Assembly (NCBI RefSeq): GCF_000711215.1
Contig: NZ_JOMF01000010.1
Location: 1 to 39,884 of the forward strand
Reading direction: 5' to 3'
DNA from: Methanomicrobium mobile BP
GTDB lineage: Archaea; Halobacteriota; Methanomicrobia; Methanomicrobiales; Methanomicrobiaceae
DNA length: 39,884 nucleotides
The translations under genes and the position numbers were made by a program. Within the stretch, counting starts at the first letter, position 1. Every line of letters begins with the position of its first letter. The notes below the pieces were generated by a model. That model saw only the letters and a list, made by a program, of their open reading frames with translations. It ran no database searches and was not told the DNA's origin. Positions 17,121 to 24,629 of the stretch are shown one piece after another.

Positions 17121-17633
17121 TCAGAGAGTCAGCAGGATGGTCCATGATATGAACCAGAACGCAAAGGTCATGAAAGCCTGATAGAACCAGTCCTTGCCGC
17201 CGAGCTTCGTGTAATCTATCTTCAGAAGGATGAACATGTGTTTCTGAAAGACTATTCCCGCGAGAAGGAGAAGCAATCCGAGAATCGAACGGGACTCTCC
17301 GAGCGGTGTCGTGGTGTCGCCTATCAGGATAAAGGATACGGCACCGGTAATCATACCGAAGAAACAGGCAATCGCGGTTCTCACCATGCGCTCGCGGTGT
17401 TCCGCTGCCTTCTCCGCGGCATTCTTCTCGGCACGTGTAAGCGGCACGGTCTTGGGTTCATCCTCGATTACCTCGGGGATTACGACTTCTTTTTTCGATT
17501 CCGCGGTCTTTACCGATTCATCATTCATTACGACCTCTTGGGTCTGTGCTTCGCCGGCTTCTTGGGTCTTCGGATCACTTTTTGGTTCTTGCGTCACTTT
17601 CGCACCAGTCATTATTTTTTGGTTTTCAGACAA
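17121..17633 (-). CDS. EMC6-like small membrane protein
   Basis: The 170-residue protein has a polar, charged N-terminus of about 75 residues and three hydrophobic helices (about 85-105, 115-136, 149-170). The segment GGKDWFYQAFMTFAFWFISW near the C-terminus is what I associate with archaeal EMC6-like proteins, relatives of a subunit of the eukaryotic ER membrane protein complex that aids insertion of membrane proteins. This comes from memory of the family. A TATA-like element at 17645-17652 would start transcription near 17623, which favours an in-frame ATG at 17612; the longer frame is given here. It is 61 bases upstream of rli1 on the same strand. Confidence 0.6.
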   Translation of the reverse strand: MSENQKIMTGAKVTQEPKSDPKTQEAGEAQTQEVVMNDESVKTAESKKEVVIPEVIEDEPKTVPLTRAEKNAAEKAAEHRERMVRTAIACFFGMITGAVSFILIGDTTTPLGESRSILGLLLLLAGIVFQKHMFILLKIDYTKLGGKDWFYQAFMTFAFWFISWTILLTL

Positions 17634-17651
17634 TATCTATTTTGGTATATA

Positions 17652-19643
17652 ATGGCGACACAAAAAGGAATGAGCGGCATAGATTTTACAGCCATGCTCT
17701 TTGAACTGAAATCCTGCCTCCCTTTGTGGATTGGCAAGATTTACCAGTATAATATCGATACCTTCGGGTTCAGACTGAACGGTGAGGAGCGCCAGAAATA
17801 CAACTTTATCGCGGAGTGCGCAAGGCGCGCCCATATCTCGGAGGCTCTGATGGATGCACCGAAAAATCCGTCGGGCTATTCGATGTTCCTTAGAAAATAC
17901 ATCCAGGGCGGAAGGGTTCTGGATATCAGCCAGTACGGGATTCAGAGAATCATAGACTTTACGATAGGGAAATCCGAGAAACAATATCATCTTATCTTTG
18001 AGTTCTTCGACGACGGCAACGCAATCCTCTGCGATGAGGACTATATCATAATAAATCCGCTCAAGAATCACACGTTCAAGGACAGAAAAGTGCTGCCGCA
18101 CGTGAAATACGAGTTTATCGGAGCGGCACTCGATGAGATTACGCCCAAATACATCCGGAATATGCTCGAACAGTCCGATAAGGATCTAGTAAGAACCCTT
18201 GCCGGCGACCTGCTCCTCGGCGGCGACTATGCCGAAGAACTCTGTGCGATTGCGGGCATTGACAAGAATGCCCCGGCACGCGAACTTGCGCAGGTTACGC
18301 AGGTTACTGAGGGAGACGGATCCGGGGTATCGGAGGTATCCGTGGCATCGGGTTCGGGTGCGGTCTCGGATGCGGCTCAAAAGATACACGCGGCATTACT
18401 CGAGATACTTTCGCATGCGCAGGAGGGACGAAAACCCGTAATCGCAAAGAACAAGGGCTGCTGTCCGTTTCTCTTTGCGGGTGACAGCGCCGTCTCCGAA
18501 TTTGACTCCTATAACAAAGCGCTCGAGGCATATTACCCGATGCCCAAGACCACCGAGAAAGCGTCAGCAAAGCCCAAACTCACAAAGGAAGAGGTCATAC
18601 GCTTAAGACAGCAGAACGCAATCAAAGGTTTTGAGAAGAAGATTGCCGAGAATCAGTCGAAAGTCGATACAATCTACGCAAACTACGGACAGGTCTCCGA
18701 GGTCATATCAACCCTTGATGCCGCATCAAAACAGAGGTCCTGGCAGGATATCGAGAAGATTCTCAAGGGCAGCGATATGCCGATTGCAAAGACAATCAAA
18801 AAGATCTATCCCGATACGGCATCGGTCGATCTCCTCGTGGACAATACCGTGATCCGCCTGTATATCCGCGAAACCATAGAGCAGAATGCCGACCGCTACT
18901 ACTCCGAGATAAAGAAATACAAAAAGAAGAAGACGGGCGCGGAGAAGGCAATGGAGCGCTTTGTCGTCCCCGCAGGTAAGACGGAGAAGAAGGAGAACAA
19001 AAAAGAGGGCTTTTCCCTCCTTAAACCCAAATGGTATCACAAATACAGGTGGTTCTACACCTCCGACGGCGTTCTGGTCATAGGCGGACGCGATGCCGGC
19101 ACAAACGAGGAGATAGTAAAGAAATACCTTCAGGGCAGCGACACGTTCGTTCACGCGGATGTGCACGGCGGCAGCGTGGTCATTGTCAAGGGCGAGACGC
19201 AGTGCTGGGATGAGGTGGCACAGTTTGCGCTCTCGTACTCGAATGTCTGGAAGAACGGTCATTTCACCGGCGACGTCTACGCCGCGGAACGCTCGCAGGT
19301 CTCAAAGACCGCGGAATCTGGCGAGTTCGTGGCAAGAGGCGCTTTTGTCATACGCGGGGAGAGAAGATACTTCAGGGATGTTGCCGCAGGTCTGGCAATA
19401 GGTCTTCAGTACGAACCCGCGGTTGCCGTCATAGGCGGTCCGATAACGGCAGTAAAGGCACGCGCAAGATATTGCGTGACACTTCAGCCGGGACAATATG
19501 AGCCGAACGATGCGGCAAAGAAGGTCCTTAAGGCGCTTAAGAACATGGTTCCGGAAGAAGAGCAGAAAAGTCTCAAGAATGTCCTCAATACCGAGACGGT
19601 AGCGGCATTCGTGCCCCCGGGCGGCTCGGATATCATAGAGTAG
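17652..19643 (+). CDS. rqcH: Ribosome quality-control protein RqcH (NEMF/Rqc2 family)
   Basis: RqcH/NEMF binds large ribosomal subunits carrying stuck nascent chains and, in studied species, recruits tRNA to add C-terminal tails. The 663-residue protein has NFACT-N (about 1-240, including a low-complexity insertion near 215-240), a charged coiled-coil middle (about 300-430) and NFACT-R (about 455-570, with VLVIGGRDAGTNEEIVKKYL and VHADVHGGSVVIVKG). Where relatives have the DR motif (GVDRIVDF in NEMF) this protein reads GIQRIIDF, so the Asp is Gln98 while Arg99 is kept; D11 is also kept. The start at 17652 is used because the frame further upstream runs through the divergent gene. pelA follows by 29 bases. 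Confidence 0.9.
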   Translation: MATQKGMSGIDFTAMLFELKSCLPLWIGKIYQYNIDTFGFRLNGEERQKYNFIAECARRAHISEALMDAPKNPSGYSMFLRKYIQGGRVLDISQYGIQRIIDFTIGKSEKQYHLIFEFFDDGNAILCDEDYIIINPLKNHTFKDRKVLPHVKYEFIGAALDEITPKYIRNMLEQSDKDLVRTLAGDLLLGGDYAEELCAIAGIDKNAPARELAQVTQVTEGDGSGVSEVSVASGSGAVSDAAQKIHAALLEILSHAQEGRKPVIAKNKGCCPFLFAGDSAVSEFDSYNKALEAYYPMPKTTEKASAKPKLTKEEVIRLRQQNAIKGFEKKIAENQSKVDTIYANYGQVSEVISTLDAASKQRSWQDIEKILKGSDMPIAKTIKKIYPDTASVDLLVDNTVIRLYIRETIEQNADRYYSEIKKYKKKKTGAEKAMERFVVPAGKTEKKENKKEGFSLLKPKWYHKYRWFYTSDGVLVIGGRDAGTNEEIVKKYLQGSDTFVHADVHGGSVVIVKGETQCWDEVAQFALSYSNVWKNGHFTGDVYAAERSQVSKTAESGEFVARGAFVIRGERRYFRDVAAGLAIGLQYEPAVAVIGGPITAVKARARYCVTLQPGQYEPNDAAKKVLKALKNMVPEEEQKSLKNVLNTETVAAFVPPGGSDIIE

Positions 19644-19672
19644 GAACGGTAAATACAGGCAGGAAAGGTAAT

Positions 19673-20695
19673 ATGAAAGCGGAATTCGGCGAACTCAAAA
19701 AATCCTTCGGCGAGATAAAGTGTTTTCCCGAGAACACCGATGATCTGTGGCATTTGGAGCATCTGATCTCGCCCGGGAATACGGTTTATGCCATGACCTT
19801 TCGAAGCATGGACAATGCAACGGATAAAGCGCGGCCGGAAAAGACCGAGAAGAAACTGGTGCGGCTGGGGATTAAGGTCGAGAAGGTCGAGTTCCACGAC
19901 AATGCCAACCGCCTTCGTGTATCGGGGGTTATCGAATACGGTCCCGACATGGGCTTTTATCATACTATAAACCTTGAAGCGGGGCATGAGATCTCGATAA
20001 TACGTTACTGGTCGGCAATAGACCTCGAACGCCTTGACCGCGCCATAAAGTCATCATCGGCAGGGACGATTCACGTTGCCGCTATTGAGGAGGGCGAATG
20101 CGAGATCTACAGAATCAGGCAGTTCGGTCCCGAGTTCGTAAGATCCATAATCGCCGGCAGCGGAAAACGCGAGGGTCTGAATACAAAACAGGCTTTCTTC
20201 GAAGAGATTCTGGAGACGCTCTCGCAGACGACCGCCGAGATAGTCATTGCGGGACCCGGGTTCGTCAAAGAGGACTTCATGACGTTTCTGAAGACCAAAG
20301 ACCGCGATCTGGCGGCACGCTCCCTTATCTGCGATACGCGCCGCATAGGAAGGGGTGCGGTCTCCGAGGTCATAGGTCAGGGTATCCTCGACAGGATTAC
20401 TCAGGACCTTCAGTTAAAGCGCGAAGTCCTCGCGGTCGACGAACTGATAAAACGCATAGCCGCGGACGGCAATGCCGCATACGGCATCAAAGAGGTAAAA
20501 AACGCGGTCTCGTTCGGTGCCGCGGAGACCGTAATGGTCTGCGACGACATGATAAGAAAGCATGAGATTGCGCAGCTTCTCGAGGACGCGGAGAAGATGC
20601 GTGCCGGCGTTGTGGTCCTCTCGGTAGAGTTCGAACCCGGAAAACAGCTCTCGGCGCTCGGCGGCATTGCCGCTCTGCTGAGATATAAATTATGA
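19673..20695 (+). CDS. pelA: Ribosome rescue factor Pelota (aPelota, Dom34)
   Basis: Pelota enters the empty A site of stalled ribosomes with aEF1A and then works with ABCE1 to split them. The 340 residues carry an Sm-like N-terminal domain (about 1-130), an eRF1-like middle domain with the PGF motif (IVIAGPGFVKEDF, about 196) and the C-terminal domain, and lack the GGQ of release factors, as expected. AGGAAAGGTAAT precedes the ATG. It is co-directional with rqcH. Confidence 0.96.
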   Translation: MKAEFGELKKSFGEIKCFPENTDDLWHLEHLISPGNTVYAMTFRSMDNATDKARPEKTEKKLVRLGIKVEKVEFHDNANRLRVSGVIEYGPDMGFYHTINLEAGHEISIIRYWSAIDLERLDRAIKSSSAGTIHVAAIEEGECEIYRIRQFGPEFVRSIIAGSGKREGLNTKQAFFEEILETLSQTTAEIVIAGPGFVKEDFMTFLKTKDRDLAARSLICDTRRIGRGAVSEVIGQGILDRITQDLQLKREVLAVDELIKRIAADGNAAYGIKEVKNAVSFGAAETVMVCDDMIRKHEIAQLLEDAEKMRAGVVVLSVEFEPGKQLSALGGIAALLRYKL

Positions 20696-20743
20696 AAAAA
20701 ATGAAAAATAAATTTTTAAACAGATTATCCTAAGGGCATTTAC

Positions 20744-20777
20744 CGTTTATCCGTATGAATCGTTTACCTGTATGAAT
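20744..20777. repeat. 17-bp tandem duplication at the end of the lipoprotein gene
   Basis: CGTTTATCCGTATGAAT (20744-20760) is followed directly by CGTTTACCTGTATGAAT (20761-20777), 15 of 17 identical. The second copy includes the stop codon of the leftward lipoprotein gene, so the duplication may have added or replaced its last codons. Confidence 0.7.
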
Positions 20778-21393
20778 ACAGAACGGACAATCTGTTGTCG
20801 ATGTCCTTAAGGACATCGTCGAGCTTTGATTTTACCGTGTTGAACGCCGCCTCCGAGGTTGACGGGATTCTGCTCTGATCGAGGTCTGCGGCGGCGACCT
20901 GAAGGTTTCTGACATCGGTTCGCATGGCTTCGTAATCCTTTATGACCGTATTAAGAGTTGTCTGAAACTCGGGATAATCCTGGAAGACCATATTCGAGAC
21001 CTTCTTATCCGTAGCACTGTAGCGCAGGAATAGGTCAAGGAATCCGTACTTCACGTTCAGTTCCATAATGCGCACCTTATACGCATCATTGCCCATGCAT
21101 GCCGCAACCGTCGGATTCGAACTCAGAACGACGAGTGCATTCTCGTACTGATTCTTTGCGTTCTTTGCCTCCTCAATGCTGAAAAAATCGTCAAACTTGT
21201 CGAAATTTACTGATGAAAGGCTTGAATCACCGCGTTTTTCAAGAGTGTCCACGGTATATGTCGTCGAAAAACATAGATCCTCATCCGACTCGCTGCACCC
21301 CGCAACCAGAACGGACAGTAAGAGACAGAGGGAGAGAAGTATCAGTACTGGCAGGTATCGCGATCCGCGATAAGGGATTTGCTTATCACTCAT
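20764..21393 (-). CDS. Exported lipoprotein of unknown function
   Basis: The 209-residue protein has a signal peptide with a lipobox-like LVAGC, the Cys being residue 33, so a lipid-anchored surface protein is likely. The rest is largely helical and polar (segments rich in Asp, Asn and Lys) with no family I recognise. It overlaps the end of the upstream transglutaminase-fold gene by 8 bases, which implies translational coupling and a shared task. Two further Cys lie in the mature part. Confidence 0.7.
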   Translation of the reverse strand: MSDKQIPYRGSRYLPVLILLSLCLLLSVLVAGCSESDEDLCFSTTYTVDTLEKRGDSSLSSVNFDKFDDFFSIEEAKNAKNQYENALVVLSSNPTVAACMGNDAYKVRIMELNVKYGFLDLFLRYSATDKKVSNMVFQDYPEFQTTLNTVIKDYEAMRTDVRNLQVAAADLDQSRIPSTSEAAFNTVKSKLDDVLKDIDNRLSVLYSYR

Positions 21394-22210
21394 ACAGCTT
21401 GCCTACTCCCTTAACCTTCTGATAGTATCCGTGCTTAAGTGTGGTATCCTTCCATTTTCCGTCGGGATAGATGATCGTCACCGTGCCGGTCGTAATGTAG
21501 GGGCGTCCCGGATGATACGTGTTTACCTCAAATAGGTTGTTTCCGTATCTGTAATATTCGGCAGTATGCATTCCGTCGATTATCCAATCGAGATTAAGCC
21601 AGTATGTGCTGACGCCGCCGGTCGTCTCTTTCGTATACCACGCCTTCTCGCAGCCGTAGCGTGCCGTGATATAATTCAGATTCTCCATTGCTTCGTCTTC
21701 GCTGCTGCCTATGCAAACCTCGGGAAATACATGATACGCATAATCACTGCCAATCGAGAGAATTATTCGCATATCGCCGCCGAGAGAGCCTATAAGCGAT
21801 GAAAGGAATACCGAGTAGTCGTCGCCCGATCCCCTCATACCCGATCTTATGGTCTCGGTAGCCGATGCTACGTGAAGGGGACCTCTCGGCTCACTGATAA
21901 TCTGCCACCTCGAATTGACGTAGTCATACATATCGCACGCCTGCGCAAGAGAATAGTCTGCCCCCGCATTCAGTATATCCACACGCAAACGGGCATAATT
22001 ACGGATTACCGGATTATCCGCCTCAATGCCGGCGCTTACCGCGGAGGCAAACTTCGCCTGATAAGTATCCGAACTCTCGGTTAAAACGGACGGGATCTGC
22101 GGACTTGAAACATATTCCTCGGCAACCGCAGGTATCGTGAATACGGCAACCGCAAACAGCATGGCTAACGCTGCCACTATATACTTCACCCTGCCGAAAT
22201 CCCGATTCAT
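21386..22210 (-). CDS. Exported transglutaminase-fold protein lacking the catalytic cysteine
   Basis: The 274-residue protein has a signal peptide (about 9-30, cleavage near PAVA-EE) and a transglutaminase-like core. In active relatives the nucleophile lies in a GDCxDYA-type motif; here residues 127-132 read GSGDDY, so the Cys position is Gly129. The following His (H160 in YHVFPEV) and Asp (D208 in WLNLDW) are kept. A peptide-binding or structural role is more likely than catalysis. It is paralogous to the next upstream gene (shared QACDMYD/QACDLWD and VFLxSLL segments) and overlaps the lipoprotein gene. The TATA element close to the start predicts a nearly leaderless mRNA. Confidence 0.7.
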   Translation of the reverse strand: MNRDFGRVKYIVAALAMLFAVAVFTIPAVAEEYVSSPQIPSVLTESSDTYQAKFASAVSAGIEADNPVIRNYARLRVDILNAGADYSLAQACDMYDYVNSRWQIISEPRGPLHVASATETIRSGMRGSGDDYSVFLSSLIGSLGGDMRIILSIGSDYAYHVFPEVCIGSSEDEAMENLNYITARYGCEKAWYTKETTGGVSTYWLNLDWIIDGMHTAEYYRYGNNLFEVNTYHPGRPYITTGTVTIIYPDGKWKDTTLKHGYYQKVKGVGKLYE

Positions 22211-22231
22211 CTTGAAAATAGGTCGGATTTA

Positions 22232-22248
22232 TTTAAATATATATTTTA
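22232..22248 (-). promoter_or_regulatory. TATA box of the transglutaminase-fold gene
   Basis: The minus strand reads TAAAATATATATTTAAA. Its centre is about 30 nt before the ATG at 22210, so transcription should begin within a few bases of the start codon. The second and third genes of this leftward cluster therefore have their own promoter. Confidence 0.55.
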
Positions 22249-22310
22249 TGAATAAAACAAAGGTTGTGCGGCAGTAAAATTATCCTGAATACCGGCGGCT
22301 ACCTCCGAAA

Positions 22311-23411
22311 TCAGACCGTGCACATGGTGAACTTCAGATCCTTATACGAACCGTCCGAATAGAATGCCGTTGCATAACCCGATTCCGTTCCTTTTGAATC
22401 TCCCGGGAATCTGTCGTAGTATCCCAGCCGCATCCAGTATGTCTTGTCGCCGTTATTCTCGAACTCGTAGCTGTATGCAACACTTCTGAGCGGAGATGTT
22501 GTGCCCGAGTAGGGGTGATAGTTTCCGTATCTGTACCTGATGTACATGACCTGGAACTCGACTACATTGGTCTCGGGATACATCAGCAGATAATCGATAA
22601 GTTCGGGATACTGATAACAGATATCCGCGTAGATCTCGGGCTCTCTCAATATCTGCTCGAAGGGTCTTACGTAGAACCAGCAGTTGTCGCCCGAGCAGAT
22701 CTCTCCCGATTCGAATCTGAATATGTTTCTGCCGTAGGGGTCGTTTGTGAATGCATACGAATACGTTGACTTGAGTGCGGATAGCTTAGCGGGGTCTATG
22801 ACGGTGGTTGCCATGTCGGCGCTGTTTCCGAGATATATCTCGGGGTAGGTTATCGAGCCGGCATTAATTGTCTGATCGGTCTTGACGCGTGCCTGACCGC
22901 CGATCGCTTTTAGCAGAGATGCCAAAAATACCGAGAAATCGGCAGTGTCGCCCCTCAGTCCGTGATTGATCAGGGAACTTGCCGAGGAGATATCGAGAAG
23001 TTCCTTGCCGTCCGACTCGTAATTCCAGTCACCGCGTGCCTTATCCCAGAGATCGCATGCCTGACCGATATTGAACTCGCCGGAGATCTTACCGGAGATA
23101 TATCTTGCGGCATACTCACGCGTCGCCGGCTGATAATAGTCCATTGCCGCACCCACATATCTGCCGATTATGGCTTTCTGCTCCGACTTGGGTATGACAT
23201 ACGAGGAGTAGTTCTTAATCTCGACCTTTGTCATATCGGATACGACGGCCTGTGTCTGTTCCGCGGGAACACCCGTGGTCTGCACGGGCTTATCGGCAGC
23301 GGAGGGCAGGATATTATCGCCGGATAAAATGGGCTTTACGACTACTGCCATGACAATGACGACGCCGACGGCGACAATAAGAGCAAGTATATCGGAACGG
23401 TGTGAACTCAT
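22311..23411 (-). CDS. Membrane-anchored transglutaminase-fold protein, catalytic residues lost
   Basis: The 366-residue protein has an N-terminal membrane anchor (about 8-27) and an exported domain paralogous to the next gene. The segment matching the active-site loop reads RGDTADFSVF, with Thr156 in place of the nucleophilic Cys. The position of the catalytic His is Ile187 and that of the Asp is Arg (WFYVRPF), so all three are gone. An additional C-terminal region of about 120 residues, rich in Tyr, has a pair of Cys (ICSGDNC). It is the first gene of the leftward group; a TATA-like element lies at 23458-23472. Confidence 0.65.
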   Translation of the reverse strand: MSSHRSDILALIVAVGVVIVMAVVVKPILSGDNILPSAADKPVQTTGVPAEQTQAVVSDMTKVEIKNYSSYVIPKSEQKAIIGRYVGAAMDYYQPATREYAARYISGKISGEFNIGQACDLWDKARGDWNYESDGKELLDISSASSLINHGLRGDTADFSVFLASLLKAIGGQARVKTDQTINAGSITYPEIYLGNSADMATTVIDPAKLSALKSTYSYAFTNDPYGRNIFRFESGEICSGDNCWFYVRPFEQILREPEIYADICYQYPELIDYLLMYPETNVVEFQVMYIRYRYGNYHPYSGTTSPLRSVAYSYEFENNGDKTYWMRLGYYDRFPGDSKGTESGYATAFYSDGSYKDLKFTMCTV

Positions 23412-23568
23412 CTCGCAAAACCCATATTACCTGTATTTGATTTTTTATTTGTTCTACAGTTATAAATTATAATCGTAAAAGGAAAAACGACGCATGAAAG
23501 GAATATCTTTGCATTACACCCTGCAATACAGCGAAAAAAGGATGTTTGCAAAAAGTAAATAAGGCTGC

Positions 23569-24111
23569 TCACTCCGAGAATCTGTAGATATTCAGACTTT
23601 CGCGGCATTGCGGACAGAGCATCTTTCGCTTTCGGTCAAGCTCATCAAGGGTCTGCGGGTAGAACATGATGCATTCGGGATTATCGCAATGATCGAGCCC
23701 CATGCAGTGACACAGTTCGTGCGTGCCCTCTTTTACGATTCTGTCCATCAGATCTTCATCGCGGTCGGGTCTTCCGTACCAGCTGTTCTTCAGGCGTGCC
23801 GCGGAGACTATCGAGACGTTTACTCCGGGTCTTGCAAGTCCGAATACAAAATCGCGACCGCGGATATAGAGGTCTTTGCCCGTCACGATCAGGATTGAAT
23901 CCCTGCATCCTGCGCGGCGCGTATAGAAGTCCTGCATGTCGCCGAGGATGCGGCTGGCGTCGTTCTGGTTGCGCATCCTGTCAAAACCTCTAAGCATCAC
24001 GGGATTTTCCTCGGCATATACGGGCATCTCGATAATGTCGGAGATCATTCTTACGACGGGCTGTTGCAGACCCGGGTCCACATCATTATCCCAAAAAATA
24101 AGGACACTCAT
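23569..24111 (-). CDS. amzA: Archaemetzincin, zinc metalloprotease
   Basis: Archaemetzincins are small metzincin-clan zinc peptidases. The 180 residues show the zinc site HELCHCMGLDHC, in which three His bind catalytic zinc. A Cys-rich signature CDNPECIMF follows, with CPQC downstream; these bind a second, structural zinc. The start MSVLIFWDND at 24111 is preferred over the longer frame to 24228, which would run through the divergent UPF0146 gene. The starts of the two genes are only 17 bases apart. Confidence 0.93.
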   Translation of the reverse strand: MSVLIFWDNDVDPGLQQPVVRMISDIIEMPVYAEENPVMLRGFDRMRNQNDASRILGDMQDFYTRRAGCRDSILIVTGKDLYIRGRDFVFGLARPGVNVSIVSAARLKNSWYGRPDRDEDLMDRIVKEGTHELCHCMGLDHCDNPECIMFYPQTLDELDRKRKMLCPQCRESLNIYRFSE

Positions 24112-24128
24112 CTGAAAGTAATTAGGTA

Positions 24129-24548
24129 ATGAATTGTCATAAGGGTATTGAAGAGTCGATATACACCTGCCTGAAAGATTACCCGCGAAACACGAAGTTC
24201 GTAGAGATTGGCATAGGCAACAATACACTCTGCGCGGAAAAACTTGCCGCCGACGGTTTTTCGGTCAGAGCCTCGGATATCAGAAGCGGACTGCCGATAG
24301 ATGAGTCATCGGGCATCGTCTTTCGCTCCGACGACATATTCGAGCCCGATCTTGATTTCTACAGGGGTGCGGATCTGATATACTCAATCCGCCCGGGGAT
24401 CGAGATGGTGCCTTCGCTGATATCGATTGCAAAAGCGGTCGACTGCGATCTGATTGTCTATCATCTGGGCTGTGAGATTTACGGGTCGGGCGGGGAGATT
24501 ATCGATATCGGGGACGTAATCCTTCACCGCTACAATAAAAAACACTGA
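24129..24548 (+). CDS. UPF0146 family protein (Rossmann-like)
   Basis: The 139-residue protein has a Rossmann-type nucleotide-binding start (KFVEIGIGNNTLCAEKLA, with GIGNN as the loop) and an acidic motif ASDIR, resembling a small SAM-dependent methyltransferase fold. The SIRPGIEMVPSL segment is typical of UPF0146. No activity is known to me for the family. It is divergent from amzA and convergent with rfcL. Confidence 0.8.
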   Translation: MNCHKGIEESIYTCLKDYPRNTKFVEIGIGNNTLCAEKLAADGFSVRASDIRSGLPIDESSGIVFRSDDIFEPDLDFYRGADLIYSIRPGIEMVPSLISIAKAVDCDLIVYHLGCEIYGSGGEIIDIGDVILHRYNKKH

Positions 24549-24629
24549 AATAAAGACAAAAGCGAAAATAAAGAAAAAACGGAAATTAAGAAAAAAAGGC
24601 AATTAAAAAAACAATAAAAAGGACGGCAG
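24549..24629 (-). terminator. T-tract region after rfcL
   Basis: On the minus strand the 81 bases between rfcL and UPF0146 contain four T-tracts of 5 to 7, spaced about 10 to 16 nt. That fits archaeal U-tract termination for rfcL. No hairpin is apparent. Confidence 0.5.
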
